Of a DNA stretch of 22,745 nucleotides, positions 20,801 through 22,745 are shown one piece after another (position 1 is the stretch's first letter; each line of letters begins with the position of its first letter). The DNA lies in NCBI GenBank assembly GCA_009733715.1, contig WMKJ01000158.1, positions 1 to 22,745 of the forward strand, given 5' to 3'. Below the pieces are notes generated by a model that was not told the DNA's origin, did no database searches, and saw nothing but the letters and a program-made list of their open reading frames with translations. The stretch comes from Herpomyces periplanetae. Taxonomy: Eukaryota > Ascomycota > Laboulbeniomycetes > Herpomycetales > Herpomycetaceae. Position numbers and translations under genes: made by a program.

Positions 20801-21721
20801 ATGATACTTTTTTGGTTATTGTTGGGGACAAGTCTCTGTCAGCCCCCGGATGAAACAGAAGGTTCTATATTTGATTTTCAAAGTTATTCATTGAAAACTT
20901 CACCAATTTCGGATGACGATTCGTGCCAACCCGAGGTACCTTTCAAAAAGTTCAAGACATCTCATTCATCTCCATCAAGTTTAGTAAATCCGTCTTATTC
21001 AGTTGAACAAGGAAATTTTCCGTCAAGCTCCAGCAATAGTCAACCATATCCTCGAAAAGGTGAAAGAAAAATATTGAAAGATGGTACAGTAATGAAGACC
21101 AAGGAAGCAATAGATTCTACATTCTATCTTTTACCTGTACCTCTGGAAAATTCAGCGCACCAAGCATTGTTTAATTGGGAAAGCTGTTACCTGACACTTG
21201 GTAAAAATAATGTGTTGGTTGTCCCTACTGTTAATGTGAAATCTTCGAATAAAATTAAAGATACAAAGTATAACTCAGCTATATGGTTACTTTTCCAAGC
21301 TTCACATTTTAACTTGGGAATTGGTTAGGCTAGAGTTTAAAATCAGTAATAAGGGTGAATTATTTGCAAAATTGCCAACCACTCAGACATGGGGTATGTT
21401 AAGGAATATTAGCCACTTAAATCTAACTTTTTTGTAGAAAATTTATATCGACGTGCAGATTCGAAAGACTTCGTAGTCGAAAGATCCGCAGCAAACGCAC
21501 TTATAACCACATTATTTGTGGGTGCGATAACTGGTTCTTTAAGCGTACCATTCAATCAAGCGAATTACATATTATTACTTGACAATATTAAATATTTTGT
21601 TTTTAAGGGTAGAAATATCTTTAGTCTATGTCCCTACGGCGAAGATACGTATTTTTTTTCCCTTAGAAAAACATCTGTGCAACAATGTACCTCTATCAAA
21701 CTAGTGATAATTCCATTATAA
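20801..21721 (+). CDS. Secreted C-x18-C family protein, member D
   Basis: The gene is on the plus strand with three exons: 20801-21267, 21329-21393 and 21438-21721 (271 aa, stop TAA). The introns are 61 and 44 nt; the second runs from GTATGT to a CTAAC branch site and TTTTTTGTAG. The signal peptide is MILFWLLLGTSLC, followed by QPPDE. Residues 15 to about 105 form a Ser/Pro/Lys-rich linker (for example SSPSSLVNPSYS). Then come FYLLPVPLENS and NWESCYLTL, which align with member C. The 65-nt exon encodes LEFKISNKGELFAKL and ends in W. Exon 3 holds IKYFVFKGRNIFSLC (Cys242), 18 residues, then Cys261. It is the only plus-strand member. Its function is unknown; secretion is a prediction from the signal peptide. 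Confidence 0.83.
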
Positions 21722-22745
21722 AGCAACAAGAGTGTGTAACTTCATATTATATTAAAAATGGAATATTAACTAAGTACAAACTTTAATATACATATTATAA
21801 TTAAACTATTTGAATTCAAATTAGAAAATCAATGAAATTATATTGCTGTCCGATAGTTAAAATTAGTTTAGAAAACTCTTTTTTATGTAACTTCCAATGA
21901 ATTGATTGAAACACATTCTGTAGCTATCCTCAAACTGGATGGTGTGATCATGCTCAAAATTTGGAAACGATCAGAATCGTGATATTGCTATTGATATGGC
22001 ATTTTGATGAACGTCGTTATGTTCCCGAAAATATCAGTTGACGATTTCTGAAGACCCTTGTAAGGCTTGCTGCAAGGGCTTACAACGGTTTCGTAGTAAT
22101 TGCAGGAAGCAATGTCGCAGTAATACCGGAGAATGGGTATTATTTGTCATTGCAATTTCTTAACTCTGATAAAGTTTCAATTGCGTAATAGTTATCACCG
22201 TAATGTCATATTAGTAACAAAATCACATTTCCGGTTGTTCCCAAATTTTGAGCATAGTTACAATTATACACTTTAAGGATTGCCACAGTATTTCCTCCCC
22301 TTAGATCCACGAGAAGGTACAAAAACAAAATTTGTTATGTCAAGTTTTAGACACATAAAATCATGCGGTATTTTATTTTGGATTTTATTCAAATAGTTAT
22401 TTAAAATAGTAAAATAAATTTTATTTCCTATTTGTATCCCATTTATCACTAAATATTAAGTTAGACATTATTGTGGCGTACTTTTGGAATTATCACTAAT
22501 CTAATTTGGAAACATTTATTTACTCTTACTTTCCTAATAGAAAAAAAGTATTCCTTGCTTTTATTAGGACAAACATTAAATATAGTTCTGAACCGATATA
22601 AAAAATATTTAATATTATTTTCTATAAATATATATTTAAATTTCGCGAATGGTTTACTTGAAACTCGCAGTTAACCTAAATATAGCGTGGTTTTGAGTGC
22701 ATTGTTTGTAGATTTTTCTGCTGAAAGGGAACTTGAATCACTACA
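21722..22745. other. AT-rich right flank
   Basis: Apart from repeat W copy 2, I see no supported gene. An open frame at 22471-22674 has a non-ATG start and an AT-driven composition (Leu, Ile, Lys, Tyr, Asn), so I do not call it. Confidence 0.4.
22030..22125 (+). repeat. Dispersed repeat W, copy 2
   Basis: The core at 22074-22125 matches 5285-5336 (AAGGGCTTACAACGGTTTCG and on). Its frame stays open further than in copy 1, with the pattern NGFVVIAGSNVAVIPENGYY, so the ancestor may have been coding. It lies 300 bp after member D. Confidence 0.6.

Noticed and set aside
22471-22674. 67-codon plus-strand frame at the right edge
   Set aside because: It has a non-ATG start and a Leu/Ile/Lys/Tyr/Asn-dominated composition expected from AT-rich DNA, with no motif.

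Overview
The window is nuclear DNA of a eukaryote with short GT-AG introns. The best organism clue is a nearly complete gene for signal recognition particle subunit SRP54 (516 residues, two exons, 760-2467). Its sequence looks fungal and closest to ascomycetes; this is from memory of the family, not a search. Introns are short (43-82 nt in the accessory genes, 157 nt in SRP54), and several have a CTAAC-like branch site just before the 3' splice site, which also fits a fungus.

Layout: positions 1-430 are an AT-rich flank with a simple repeat. A small, apparently frame-disrupted ORF follows (431-629), then SRP54. After about 2.5 kb the character changes to about 20 kb of AT-rich, gene-poor, repeat-rich DNA. 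In it I could resolve four split genes of one highly diverged secreted protein family: A (minus, 2887-3561), B (minus, 9141-10146), C (minus, 13486-14427) and D (plus, 20801-21721). Each starts with a signal peptide, has an internal exon of exactly 65 nt in the same phases, and ends in a domain with two cysteines exactly 18 residues apart (C-x18-C). Exon-like pieces at 3753-4886 may be a decayed fifth copy. I do not recognise the family.

Between these genes lie at least three families of old dispersed repeats, here called X/Y (5580-6500, 15285-16100, 17460-17690), Z (8310-8910, 17705-18240, 18790-19360) and W (5228-5336, 22030-22125). They are too worn to classify. The pattern is a conserved housekeeping gene next to an AT-rich compartment with a diverging secreted family. 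It resembles the effector compartments of parasitic or symbiotic fungi, but that role is inference. No tRNA, rRNA or CRISPR array was found.
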